A stretch of DNA of 64,000 nucleotides, taken from the NCBI RefSeq assembly GCF_001590795.1, contig NZ_JXDL01000001.1, positions 4,625,226 through 4,689,225 on the forward strand. Direction: 5' to 3'. Both the position numbers and the translations under genes were made by a program. Positions 54,236 through 61,390 of this stretch are shown here, piece by piece (positions within the stretch are counted from its first letter, which is position 1; each line of letters begins with the position of its first letter). The stretch comes from Bradyrhizobium sp. AT1 (GTDB lineage: Bacteria; Pseudomonadota; Alphaproteobacteria; Rhizobiales; Xanthobacteraceae). Under the pieces are notes generated by a model. That model did no database searches, was not told the origin of the DNA, and saw only the letters and a list, made by a program, of their open reading frames with translations.

Positions 54236-56980
54236 ATGGCAATCGAGCGCCATTCCTCACGACGCGAAGCGCTCGGGCCGGTTCTGACCGCGCGCCTTTC
54301 GGGTGCGTCGCGGTACCTACGCATCGCCGGTTACTTCCGATCCTCGCTGCTTGAAGTCGTCGGTGAGGCTCTTGAGAGAGTTGGCGAGATCAGGGTTGTA
54401 TGCAACGGCGATCTCGACCCCTTCGATGTAAAGGTCGCTAAGGCTGCCCGCGACGGTCAGGAAGCATTGGCGCGCTCACTCGTCTCATCCTGGCAATCGA
54501 CTGAGGATGGGCTCGATCTCCTCCTTGCGCGCGAACGCTACCGGCGGCTGCACGACCTTCTCTCCTCGGGACGGATGAAGGTGCGGGTCGTGCCGCGCGA
54601 TGCGAACAACGTTTTCGTTCACGGCAAGGCGGGCGTGATCGAACATGCCGATGGGCGGGTCTATTCCTTCGTCGGTAGCGTCAATGACAGCGCCTCGGGC
54701 TTCCGGCACGCCTACGAAATCCTTTGGGGCGATGAGGATGCCGCCGCCGCCCAATGGGTCCGGGACGAATTCGAGCATTTTTGGCGTCAGGGCGTAGATC
54801 TGCCCGATGCCGTAGTTAGGCACGTTGCGGCGATGGCGAGCCGGATCGAATATCGTTCGATCGAGGCCGCCCGCGTTGTGGACGGCAGCGTGCCAATCGA
54901 AGCGGTGCTGGCCGAACGGCCGATTTACAAGGGCGGACAGATATTGCGTCCTTGGCAGAAGCGTTTCGTCCAGACCTGCGTCGAGGATTGGCGTCTGCAT
55001 GGGAAGGCACGGTACCTGATCGCCGACGACGTGGGTCTCGGCAAGACCTTGTCCATGGCGGCGGCAGCCCTGGTGCTCTCACTGCTCGATGACAAGCCTG
55101 TGCTTATCCTCGCACCGGCCACCCTGATCTGGCAGTGGCAGGAAGAGCTCGAGGATAAGCTCGGTGTACCGGCGGCGGTCTGGTCGACGACGAAGAAATG
55201 CTGGCTTGACAGCGAGCGTCGACCGCTGACCCAAAAGGGCGACCCGAGTTTCGCGGCGAAATGCCCTTGGCGCGTCGGCATCATTTCGACCGGCCTCATC
55301 GTCAACGGCGATGACGAAGCCGAGCGCGGCGCTCTGGCGCGGAAGCGGTTCGGCGTCGTCATTCTCGACGAAGCGCACAAGGCGCGAGCCTCGCGAGGCC
55401 AGAACGGCCGCGACGCGCCGAAGCCGAACAACCTGCTCACGTTCCTACGGACGATCGCGCGCGAAGCTACGAACGTGATCCTTGGTACTGCGACCCCGAT
55501 CCAGCTCAATGCCGTCGAACTCTGGGATTTGCTGATGGGTTTGGGGCAAGGGGCACCGCAGGTGCTCGGCACCCCATTCGATGGCGGAGAATGGGTTCGC
55601 GAAGAGTCAATCCGCTTCCTCACCGGCAATCGAGCGTGGCCGACGAACGATACAAACAGATGGGGCCTTTTCCGCAATCCTTTGCCTCCCGGAGCCGAAC
55701 ATACGGTCTTTCGTGACATTCGCAGCGACTCAGGCCTGGCGTCGCGCGAGGTGCTCGGCCCTCGCTATGACGAGCTGAGCGCCGATATTCGTACGGAGTT
55801 CTTGAACGACTTCCGCACCCTAGCCGAGCGGCACAATCCGATCGTCCGCCGCGTCGTACGCCGTACGAGACCTATGCTGGAGGCCGAGGGGCTATTGAAG
55901 CGCGTAGGGGTGATAGTGCACCCGCGAGGGGACGATGGATTGCCGGCCGCGCTGTTCGATGGTGATGGGCTCCAGATGAGCTTCGCCTTCCAAGCCGCCT
56001 ACGAGGCAGCGGAGGCCTTCAGCCAACTTTACGCGCAACGATGCCCCGGCGCGGGCTTTTTGAAGACAATTCTGCTACGGCGAATCGGCTCCTCTGCCTT
56101 AGCAGGGTTGGAGACCGCCAAGCTCCTGCTTGGTCGCATCGATGAACCGCTCCTGTCAGAAGACGAAATTGGCGACGAGGGTGAACCCCGCGAGACCGCG
56201 CCTCCCGATCCGCAAGAGGTTCAATACTTGCGCGAGGTCGAGCGCAATCTCTCTGCTGTGATAGACGGTTCGGATGTAGATCCAAAAGTACAGGTAATCT
56301 TACATTTCCTACGAGAGCGGCGGTGGCTTGAGGACAATGGCGCGATCATCTTTAGCCAGTATCGGACAACTGCCGAATGGGTGCTGGACGCGCTCTGCGA
56401 CGCCTTTCCCGACGAGCCGGTCGCTCTCTATGCTGGCGGTGCGGCATCGTTCGTCGCGCGTGGTGGAGAGCGCAGGACGGCGACGCGCGAGCAGATCAAG
56501 CGGCGTATTCAAGATGGAGAGATCAGGCTGGTCTGCGCCACCGACGCCGCTTGCGAGGGTCTGAACCTTCAGCGTCTCGGCGCTCAAGTGAATGTCGATA
56601 TGCCCTGGAACCCCTCGCGGTTGGAACAGCGCAAGGGGCGGGTGCAGCGGATCGGTCAGGTCCGCGATAACGTGCACGTTCTGAACCTACGCTATGCCGG
56701 CACCGTCGAGGATGACGTCTACACCGCGCTTTCGAATCGATTCGGAGATATCTTCTCGGTTCTCGGCCAACTCCCGGACGCCTTTGAGGACGAATGGATC
56801 GCAGCGATCCTCCAGGATCGATCTGCCGTTGTGAATTTTTCGCAACGATTTGAGATGACAAAGCCGCCGATGGAGCTTCGCTACAACCAGGACATGGACG
56901 ATCACGGACTCGACTGGGAATACACAGAACAGGTCCTATCGTCCCGCGATCTCGACGCCTGGATGCGTCAGGGTTGGTGA
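54236..56980 (+). CDS. SNF2-family helicase with N-terminal phospholipase-D domain, cassette gene 4
   Basis: 914 aa. N-terminal PLD-type nuclease half-site: H129-x-K131 in FVHGKAGVIEHADG and G147-S-x-N150 in FVGSVNDSASGF. Then a Swi2/Snf2 helicase: Walker A DVGLGKTLS around 265-272, DEAH at 378-381 (VILDEAHKARASR), TATPIQLNAVELW, and motif VI-like QRKGRVQRIGQVRDNVHVLN. The DEAH-ATP core with the PLD module in one chain is comparable to DrmD plus DrmC of DISARM merged. Likely translocates on DNA and could cut unmethylated invading DNA. Catalytic residues all appear intact. Confidence 0.9.
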   Translation: MAIERHSSRREALGPVLTARLSGASRYLRIAGYFRSSLLEVVGEALERVGEIRVVCNGDLDPFDVKVAKAARDGQEALARSLVSSWQSTEDGLDLLLARERYRRLHDLLSSGRMKVRVVPRDANNVFVHGKAGVIEHADGRVYSFVGSVNDSASGFRHAYEILWGDEDAAAAQWVRDEFEHFWRQGVDLPDAVVRHVAAMASRIEYRSIEAARVVDGSVPIEAVLAERPIYKGGQILRPWQKRFVQTCVEDWRLHGKARYLIADDVGLGKTLSMAAAALVLSLLDDKPVLILAPATLIWQWQEELEDKLGVPAAVWSTTKKCWLDSERRPLTQKGDPSFAAKCPWRVGIISTGLIVNGDDEAERGALARKRFGVVILDEAHKARASRGQNGRDAPKPNNLLTFLRTIAREATNVILGTATPIQLNAVELWDLLMGLGQGAPQVLGTPFDGGEWVREESIRFLTGNRAWPTNDTNRWGLFRNPLPPGAEHTVFRDIRSDSGLASREVLGPRYDELSADIRTEFLNDFRTLAERHNPIVRRVVRRTRPMLEAEGLLKRVGVIVHPRGDDGLPAALFDGDGLQMSFAFQAAYEAAEAFSQLYAQRCPGAGFLKTILLRRIGSSALAGLETAKLLLGRIDEPLLSEDEIGDEGEPRETAPPDPQEVQYLREVERNLSAVIDGSDVDPKVQVILHFLRERRWLEDNGAIIFSQYRTTAEWVLDALCDAFPDEPVALYAGGAASFVARGGERRTATREQIKRRIQDGEIRLVCATDAACEGLNLQRLGAQVNVDMPWNPSRLEQRKGRVQRIGQVRDNVHVLNLRYAGTVEDDVYTALSNRFGDIFSVLGQLPDAFEDEWIAAILQDRSAVVNFSQRFEMTKPPMELRYNQDMDDHGLDWEYTEQVLSSRDLDAWMRQGW

Positions 56981-57057
56981 ACCTAAGTCACCCGGCCCGC
57001 TCTGAATGAGGCGTTGGGGTGCGGAAAGCGCTGAGTTCTAAACAACTGGACGATTAG

Positions 57058-57777
57058 ATGACCGTTCGAATTGATCGCTACCCTGAAGCACTTATTCGTG
57101 CGATCGACCGTTGGCAAGCTGGGTCGAAAGACAAGGCGCGTAAAGCACGGCGACTTCAGGAGTTGAGCCGTCATTTACCCCCAGAGTACCGCGCGCGACC
57201 CTCAGTCGTTTTCCGGCAGGTGCGCCTTAATGCGCTTCTCGGAATTGGCTTGGCCGTGGGAGCTATCCGGGAAGAGGTGTCCTCCTGGACGATATCGCAA
57301 CAAGTCGCAAAAAAATTTCGTGAAGAAGATCAGGATCGGAAGAAAGTCATGATGATCTTCGCCCGAAAGCCGGCCGCCGATGACATCGTACTTAATTTGA
57401 ATACGGTCTATGACGATCGCGACTTCATGGAAACTGTGAGAGCCACGGCTGAACGGCTTGGTAAGGAGTTCCGCGGCATCAATCGATGGCAAGGCGCGCA
57501 AGAGGAAGTTGTGCTCAAAGAGACGACGATTGATCATGATGAGATCGTCTCGCTGGGCGCTTTCCGTCAATTGAGCGATGTCGTGCCCCTAATAGGACCG
57601 TCCGGCCCAGGCGCCCCTTCTGATGACCAGATCTTCAAACAGCTCGTTGGAAAAGGCACTGACGAACACTTCTGGACATCGTATGAAAGCGCCGCCACCG
57701 GGGTCCGCAAAGCCGCGGAAACCGCCCAAGCGTTTCTAATCCACAAACGCCTTTGGCCGACCGAGCTCCGAGGTTGA
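57058..57777 (+). CDS. Hypothetical protein downstream of the cassette
   Basis: 239 aa from ATG 57058, 77 bp after the helicase. Sequence includes SWTISQQVAKKFREEDQDRK, LNLNTVYDDRDFMETVRATA and VLKETTIDHDEIVSLGAFRQL. No family recognised. Composition is soluble and globular. Its position on the same strand behind the cassette makes it a candidate accessory (fifth) gene, or an independent cargo gene with its own promoter in the 77-bp gap. Confidence 0.65.
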   Translation: MTVRIDRYPEALIRAIDRWQAGSKDKARKARRLQELSRHLPPEYRARPSVVFRQVRLNALLGIGLAVGAIREEVSSWTISQQVAKKFREEDQDRKKVMMIFARKPAADDIVLNLNTVYDDRDFMETVRATAERLGKEFRGINRWQGAQEEVVLKETTIDHDEIVSLGAFRQLSDVVPLIGPSGPGAPSDDQIFKQLVGKGTDEHFWTSYESAATGVRKAAETAQAFLIHKRLWPTELRG

Positions 57778-58189
57778 CTTATTACTCAACCACCGCGACC
57801 GACGTCTTTCCGTGAGGTTCGACTTTGGCTTAAGTAGAGCGGCGCTCAATGCAGGAAGGGCTGGGCTGCTAACACTATCGGAGTTGAGCGACTCGTCGTG
57901 CTCAGCATCAGACACTCCGACCGGCCCGCAGAGGCTTCCGCGAGCCCAGTAGAATTGAAACAAAGTCTCCTCCCCTAATCCTTTGAGAGTATTGATAGCC
58001 TGCACCGATTTGGTCGGGCTGCTTCCAAAAAGGAAGTCAAATGCTTCCAAAAGGTCCGCCGACAACCCGCCAAGATCGCGGAACGCACTCCCCAGGGCCT
58101 TGGCCTGATTGTTCAGTATGGGTGGGAGTATGGGCAGAATTCGGCCCAAGCCCGAGAGCAAGCCGATTTCCGGACACTTTGACCAAATA
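57778..58189. other. Right island end without a gene
   Basis: 412 bp with no convincing gene (a 166-codon minus-strand frame exists but runs into the tRNA). It contains the right arm-type motif and leads into attR. Confidence 0.5.
58117..58136 (+). promoter_or_regulatory. Right arm-type motif TATGGGT-N5-TATGGGCA
   Basis: TATGGGT (58117-58123), GGGAG, TATGGGCA (58129-58136), 54 bp before attR. Same halves, spacing and orientation as 37812-37831 near the left end. Confidence 0.5.
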
Positions 58190-58203
58190 TGGCGGAGAGA
58201 GTG
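58190..58203 (+). repeat. attR: right direct repeat at the tRNA 3' end
   Basis: TGGCGGAGAGAGTG, the partner of attL. On the minus strand it encodes the last bases of tRNA-Ser, including its CCA, so insertion leaves the tRNA intact. Confidence 0.85.
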
Positions 58204-58279
58204 GGATTCGAACCCACGGTACGGTTTCCCGCACACACGCTTTCCAAGCGTGCGCCTTAAGCCACTCGGCCATCTCTCC
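58190..58279 (-). tRNA. tRNA-Ser(GGA)
   Basis: On the minus strand from 58279: acceptor GGAGAG, D-stem region, anticodon stem CACGC/GCGTG with loop TTGGAAA giving anticodon GGA, a long variable arm (TGCGGGAAACCGTA), T-loop GTTCGAATC, and CTCTCC plus G discriminator. CCA is encoded (58192-58190). 90 nt with class II variable arm, typical for serine. The 3' end serves as attachment site for the island. Confidence 0.97.
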
Positions 58280-58458
58280 GGAGCGCCTTCTCTTGAAGGG
58301 GCGCCGATGATTTTGCAAGGGATCGCGGGGAAATCGCGGAAATTTTCCGCAACCCATTGTATTTACGAGATAATATCTGGCGGCGCCCACGCCCCGAACG
58401 GCCTGGCGGCTGAACCCGTGGCAGGTTTGGCGCGACGATTCACGCGAGGACGCCAACC

Positions 58459-58815
58459 ATGACCGGGGACGCCATGACCATCCGCAACACCATCGCCATG
58501 CTGAGCCTGATATCGGTCCTTGTCCCCGCCTTCGCCGTGCCGGCTCTGGCCCAGGTCTGTACCCGGCAGGGCGTCGATGTGAGCTGCGACGACGGGCGGC
58601 GCGGGGTGCTGTCCGGGGATGCGATCATCTGGCCAGACGGGACGCGCTCGAGCTCGACGCCGCACCCAAGCGTGACCATCGGCAACAAGAGTTCGGTGCA
58701 TGTCGGGCCCGGCGTGTTCGTCGGCCAGGGCAAGGGCATGGTGCCGATGGATGATCCCAACGCGCCGAACAAGCGGCAATGCGCGATCCTGGACGGCGTG
58801 TCGTATTGCTATTGA
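58459..58815 (+). CDS. Small exported protein
   Basis: 118 aa. Signal peptide region TIRNTIAMLSLISVLVPAFA ending VPALAQ, cleavage around residue 32. Mature part has Cys in VCTRQGVDVSCDDGRRG and CAILDGVSYCY, two possible disulfides, and GVFVGQGKGMVPMDDPN. Family not recognised; similar small secreted proteins are frequent in Bradyrhizobium. ATG at 58459 or 58474 are both possible. Confidence 0.65.
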   Translation: MTGDAMTIRNTIAMLSLISVLVPAFAVPALAQVCTRQGVDVSCDDGRRGVLSGDAIIWPDGTRSSSTPHPSVTIGNKSSVHVGPGVFVGQGKGMVPMDDPNAPNKRQCAILDGVSYCY

Positions 58816-58862
58816 ATGTTTCCTCTTAACCTCTCCCCGTAAGAATGGGGCGAGGAGAAGAT

Positions 58863-60326
58863 CTAAATCAACCGCACGCCCGAGATTGCCGATTTCAGCC
58901 AGCGCAGCGCTTGCGGCGGCTGTGCTGCGAGCGGCGCTTCCGCAGCCTTCTCGGTTCGGCACTTCTCCAGCTCCGCGACGAAGTCGGCCGACCATTGCTG
59001 GATGGTGTGGCCGCGCAGCTTCTTCATCATCGCATCCCAGCGCATCTTGCGCTCGGTGAGCGGCATGGCGGCCGCGACCGCGATCGCGCGCGCCATGCCG
59101 TCGATGTCGTGCGGATTGACGAGCAAGGCAGTCTCGAGCTCGTTGGCAGCGCCCGCGAATTTCGACAGCACCAGCACGCCGGGGTCGGCCGGGTTTTGCG
59201 CAGCGACATATTCCTTGGCGACGAGGTTCATGCCGTCATGCAGCGGCGTCACAACGCCGACCTGCGCGGTGCGATAGAGGCCCGCCAGCACGGCCTGGCT
59301 GAAACCCTTGTTCAAATAGCGGATCGGCGTCCAGTCGACCTCGCCGTGGCGGCCGTTGACGTCGGTGACGAGACGCGCGACCTCACTCTGAAGATTGCCA
59401 TAGGCCTCGATCGCGCCGCGCGAAGGATTGGCGATTTGAAGCAGGGAGATGCTGCGCGCAAATTGCGGCTGCTCGGTCCACAGCCGGTCGAATGCGCTGA
59501 TGCGGTTGACGAGGCCCTTGGAATAATCGAGGCGGTCGACGCCGATCGCGAGGCGCTCGCCGTTGAGGCTGCGCCGCAACCGCGACACATCGGGATGCGA
59601 CGCCGATTTCGCGGCATAGGCGGCGAACTTGTCCGCATCAATGCCGATCGGAAACACCTCGCAGCGCGTGCGGCCATGCTGCGAGATCGCAACGCCGTCC
59701 TCGACGGTGAGGCCGAGCTCGCCGCTGACATAGCCGAGGAAGTTCTCGCAATCGTCGTTGGTCTGGAAGCCGAGCAGATCGTAGGCCAGCATCGCCGTGA
59801 TCAGCTCGCGATGATTGGGCACGCCTTGCATCACGGCAGTGACCGGCCAGGGCGTATGCAGGAAGAAGCCGATCGGATCGTCGACACCGAGATCGCGCAG
59901 CTCGGCACCGAGCGCGAGGAAGTGATAATCCTGCACCCAGAACGCGGTCTTTGTCTTCCGGAATCGCATCAAGGCGCGCGCCATGAAGGCGTTGACCTCG
60001 CGATAGCTGACATAATCTTCGCGCGAGACGCGGATCAGATCGCTGCGCGAATGCAATGCCGGCCACAGTGCCGAATTGGCGAAGCCTTCGTAATAGCCGC
60101 CATAATGCGCTGCCGGCAGATCCAGCGTCGCAATCGCGCCCGTTCCCAGTGCTTCGATCTCGGCAAACGGTTCTTTCTGATGGCCGTCACGCACCCGGCC
60201 CGACGATCCCACCCAGATCGCGCCCGAGTGTTCCACCACCGGCAACAAGGCCGCTGCGAGGCCGCCCGTCATGGGCTCGTTAGGTTTGCCGCGCGCGACG
60301 CGATTCGAAACGACGACTAAGTTCAC
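58863..60326 (-). CDS. otsA: Alpha,alpha-trehalose-phosphate synthase
   Basis: 487 aa. GT20 glycosyltransferase: UDP-glucose plus glucose-6-phosphate to trehalose-6-phosphate. Start MNLVVVSNRVARGKPNEPMT, GGLAAALLPV, WVQDYHFLALGAELRDLG, IGFFLHTPWPV, and HDGMNLVAKEYVAAQNPADPG are family signatures. Preceded by a likely sigma-EcfG promoter. Trehalose protects against desiccation and osmotic stress. otsB lies 241 bp upstream on the same strand. Confidence 0.96.
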   Translation of the reverse strand: MNLVVVSNRVARGKPNEPMTGGLAAALLPVVEHSGAIWVGSSGRVRDGHQKEPFAEIEALGTGAIATLDLPAAHYGGYYEGFANSALWPALHSRSDLIRVSREDYVSYREVNAFMARALMRFRKTKTAFWVQDYHFLALGAELRDLGVDDPIGFFLHTPWPVTAVMQGVPNHRELITAMLAYDLLGFQTNDDCENFLGYVSGELGLTVEDGVAISQHGRTRCEVFPIGIDADKFAAYAAKSASHPDVSRLRRSLNGERLAIGVDRLDYSKGLVNRISAFDRLWTEQPQFARSISLLQIANPSRGAIEAYGNLQSEVARLVTDVNGRHGEVDWTPIRYLNKGFSQAVLAGLYRTAQVGVVTPLHDGMNLVAKEYVAAQNPADPGVLVLSKFAGAANELETALLVNPHDIDGMARAIAVAAAMPLTERKMRWDAMMKKLRGHTIQQWSADFVAELEKCRTEKAAEAPLAAQPPQALRWLKSAISGVRLI

Positions 60327-60360
60327 AGGTCGTCCCCTCCTGTTTCATTCCACCCCGTTT

Positions 60361-60385
60361 AACTGCCGTTCATCAATATGGTTCC
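60361..60385 (-). promoter_or_regulatory. Possible sigma-EcfG promoter of otsA
   Basis: On the minus strand: GGAAC (60385-60381), 16 nt, AGTT (60364-60361). One mismatch to the GGAAC-N16/17-CGTT consensus, about 35 bp before the otsA start. Confidence 0.5.
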
Positions 60386-60567
60386 TGTCATCGTTTCAAC
60401 CAATTGAAACCAAAATCGGGCGCGCGCGTTGCAACTGGTTTTGCTCGTGGGAACCGGCATTTTCACTGCAAAGACAACTCTTCGGGCGATGTTGCGCAGC
60501 ACGCGTTGCGGCGCGCGAGGGCGCCGTCTCCGGAGCTTCATGTCTGCGGCGTGGCGCGGCCTTGCTT

Positions 60568-61386
60568 TTACCTTGGATCGAGCAGCCGGGCCAGGAACGC
60601 ACGCACGTCGCTCGGCGCATCGAAATGACCGTTCACGCCCAAGGCCCGGCGGCCGACGGAGAAGGCAAGCCCGTTCATATCAGGCATGATCGCGAAGACG
60701 GTTTCATCGGTGACGTCGTCGCCGATGAAGATCGGGCGCCGTCCTTTGAAAGGCTCCCGCTTCATCAATTCGCGCACGCCGGTCGCCTTGGTGAATCCGG
60801 AATGCTTGATCTCGCAGACGAACTTGCCGGGCAGCACCTCGATCGGCGCATTGGGCAGGTCGGCGCGGATCACCGAGACGGATTCGTAGATCGCCTTCTC
60901 CGCATGCGGCGCGAGGCGGTAATGCAGCGCGAGCGAATAGCCCTTGTCCTCGAGCAATATGCCGGGCGAAAGCTTGGCGATGGCCGCCAGCCGCCGCTTC
61001 AGCTCCTTGTCCAGCGGCGGCGCGTGCACGGCGTCGGCCTCATTGTCGACCGACAGCCGCATCTCGGCGCCGTGGCCGGCGACGGCGCGAAACACGTCGG
61101 GCGCGAAGATCAGATCGATGTCGTTGAGCGAGCGGCCGCTGACCAGCGCCAGCGCGCCGGAGGTGCGCTCGGTCAATTTGTTCAGCGTGTCCGACAAGCC
61201 CGGCGGCACCCACACCTCGCGCGGGGTCGGCATCAGATCGAGCAGGGTCCCGTCGATGTCGAGCAGGATTGCGGTCTCGTCGAGATGCGGCACGAGCGCA
61301 TGCGGCACCGGCACAGCATCGGGGGTATCGTCGTCGGGCATGGTGCGCTTCTGGTCCAACGCCATGTCTGCAAGTTCCAACTTCAT
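60568..61386 (-). CDS. otsB: Trehalose-6-phosphate phosphatase
   Basis: 272 aa. HAD-family phosphatase: motif I DIDGTLLDLMPTPREV (Asp nucleophile), GALALVSGRSLNDIDLIF, and IFIGDDVTDETVFAIMPDMN (motif IV acid pair). Removes phosphate from trehalose-6-phosphate, completing trehalose synthesis. Start 61386 lies 4 bp after the MFS gene stop, so MFS-otsB form a transcript, with otsA following. Confidence 0.95.
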   Translation of the reverse strand: MKLELADMALDQKRTMPDDDTPDAVPVPHALVPHLDETAILLDIDGTLLDLMPTPREVWVPPGLSDTLNKLTERTSGALALVSGRSLNDIDLIFAPDVFRAVAGHGAEMRLSVDNEADAVHAPPLDKELKRRLAAIAKLSPGILLEDKGYSLALHYRLAPHAEKAIYESVSVIRADLPNAPIEVLPGKFVCEIKHSGFTKATGVRELMKREPFKGRRPIFIGDDVTDETVFAIMPDMNGLAFSVGRRALGVNGHFDAPSDVRAFLARLLDPR

Positions 61387-61390
61387 CAGT

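Larger units (their letters stand above)
37666..58203 (+). mobile_element. 20.5-kb integrative genomic island in tRNA-Ser(GGA)
   Basis: Bounded by the 14-bp direct repeats, with a P4-type tyrosine integrase at the left end and an excisionase-like HTH protein next to it. The tRNA 3' end faces the island on the right; integration duplicates and restores it. Cargo consists of an XRE-P-loop fusion, two restriction-type nucleases, a possible HUH replication protein and a four-gene methylase/ATPase/helicase cassette. No conjugation genes are visible, so mobilisation would need help in trans. Codon use in 39-46 kb seems less GC-rich than that of flanking core genes. Confidence 0.85.

Noticed and set aside
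57736..58236. 166-codon minus-strand open frame at the right island end
   Set aside because: It starts inside tRNA-Ser and has no internal start codon with a ribosome-binding site; no family resemblance.
58845..60320. 491-codon plus-strand open frame opposite otsA
   Set aside because: Mirror frame of otsA, which has all catalytic signatures; the antisense translation has no recognisable domain.
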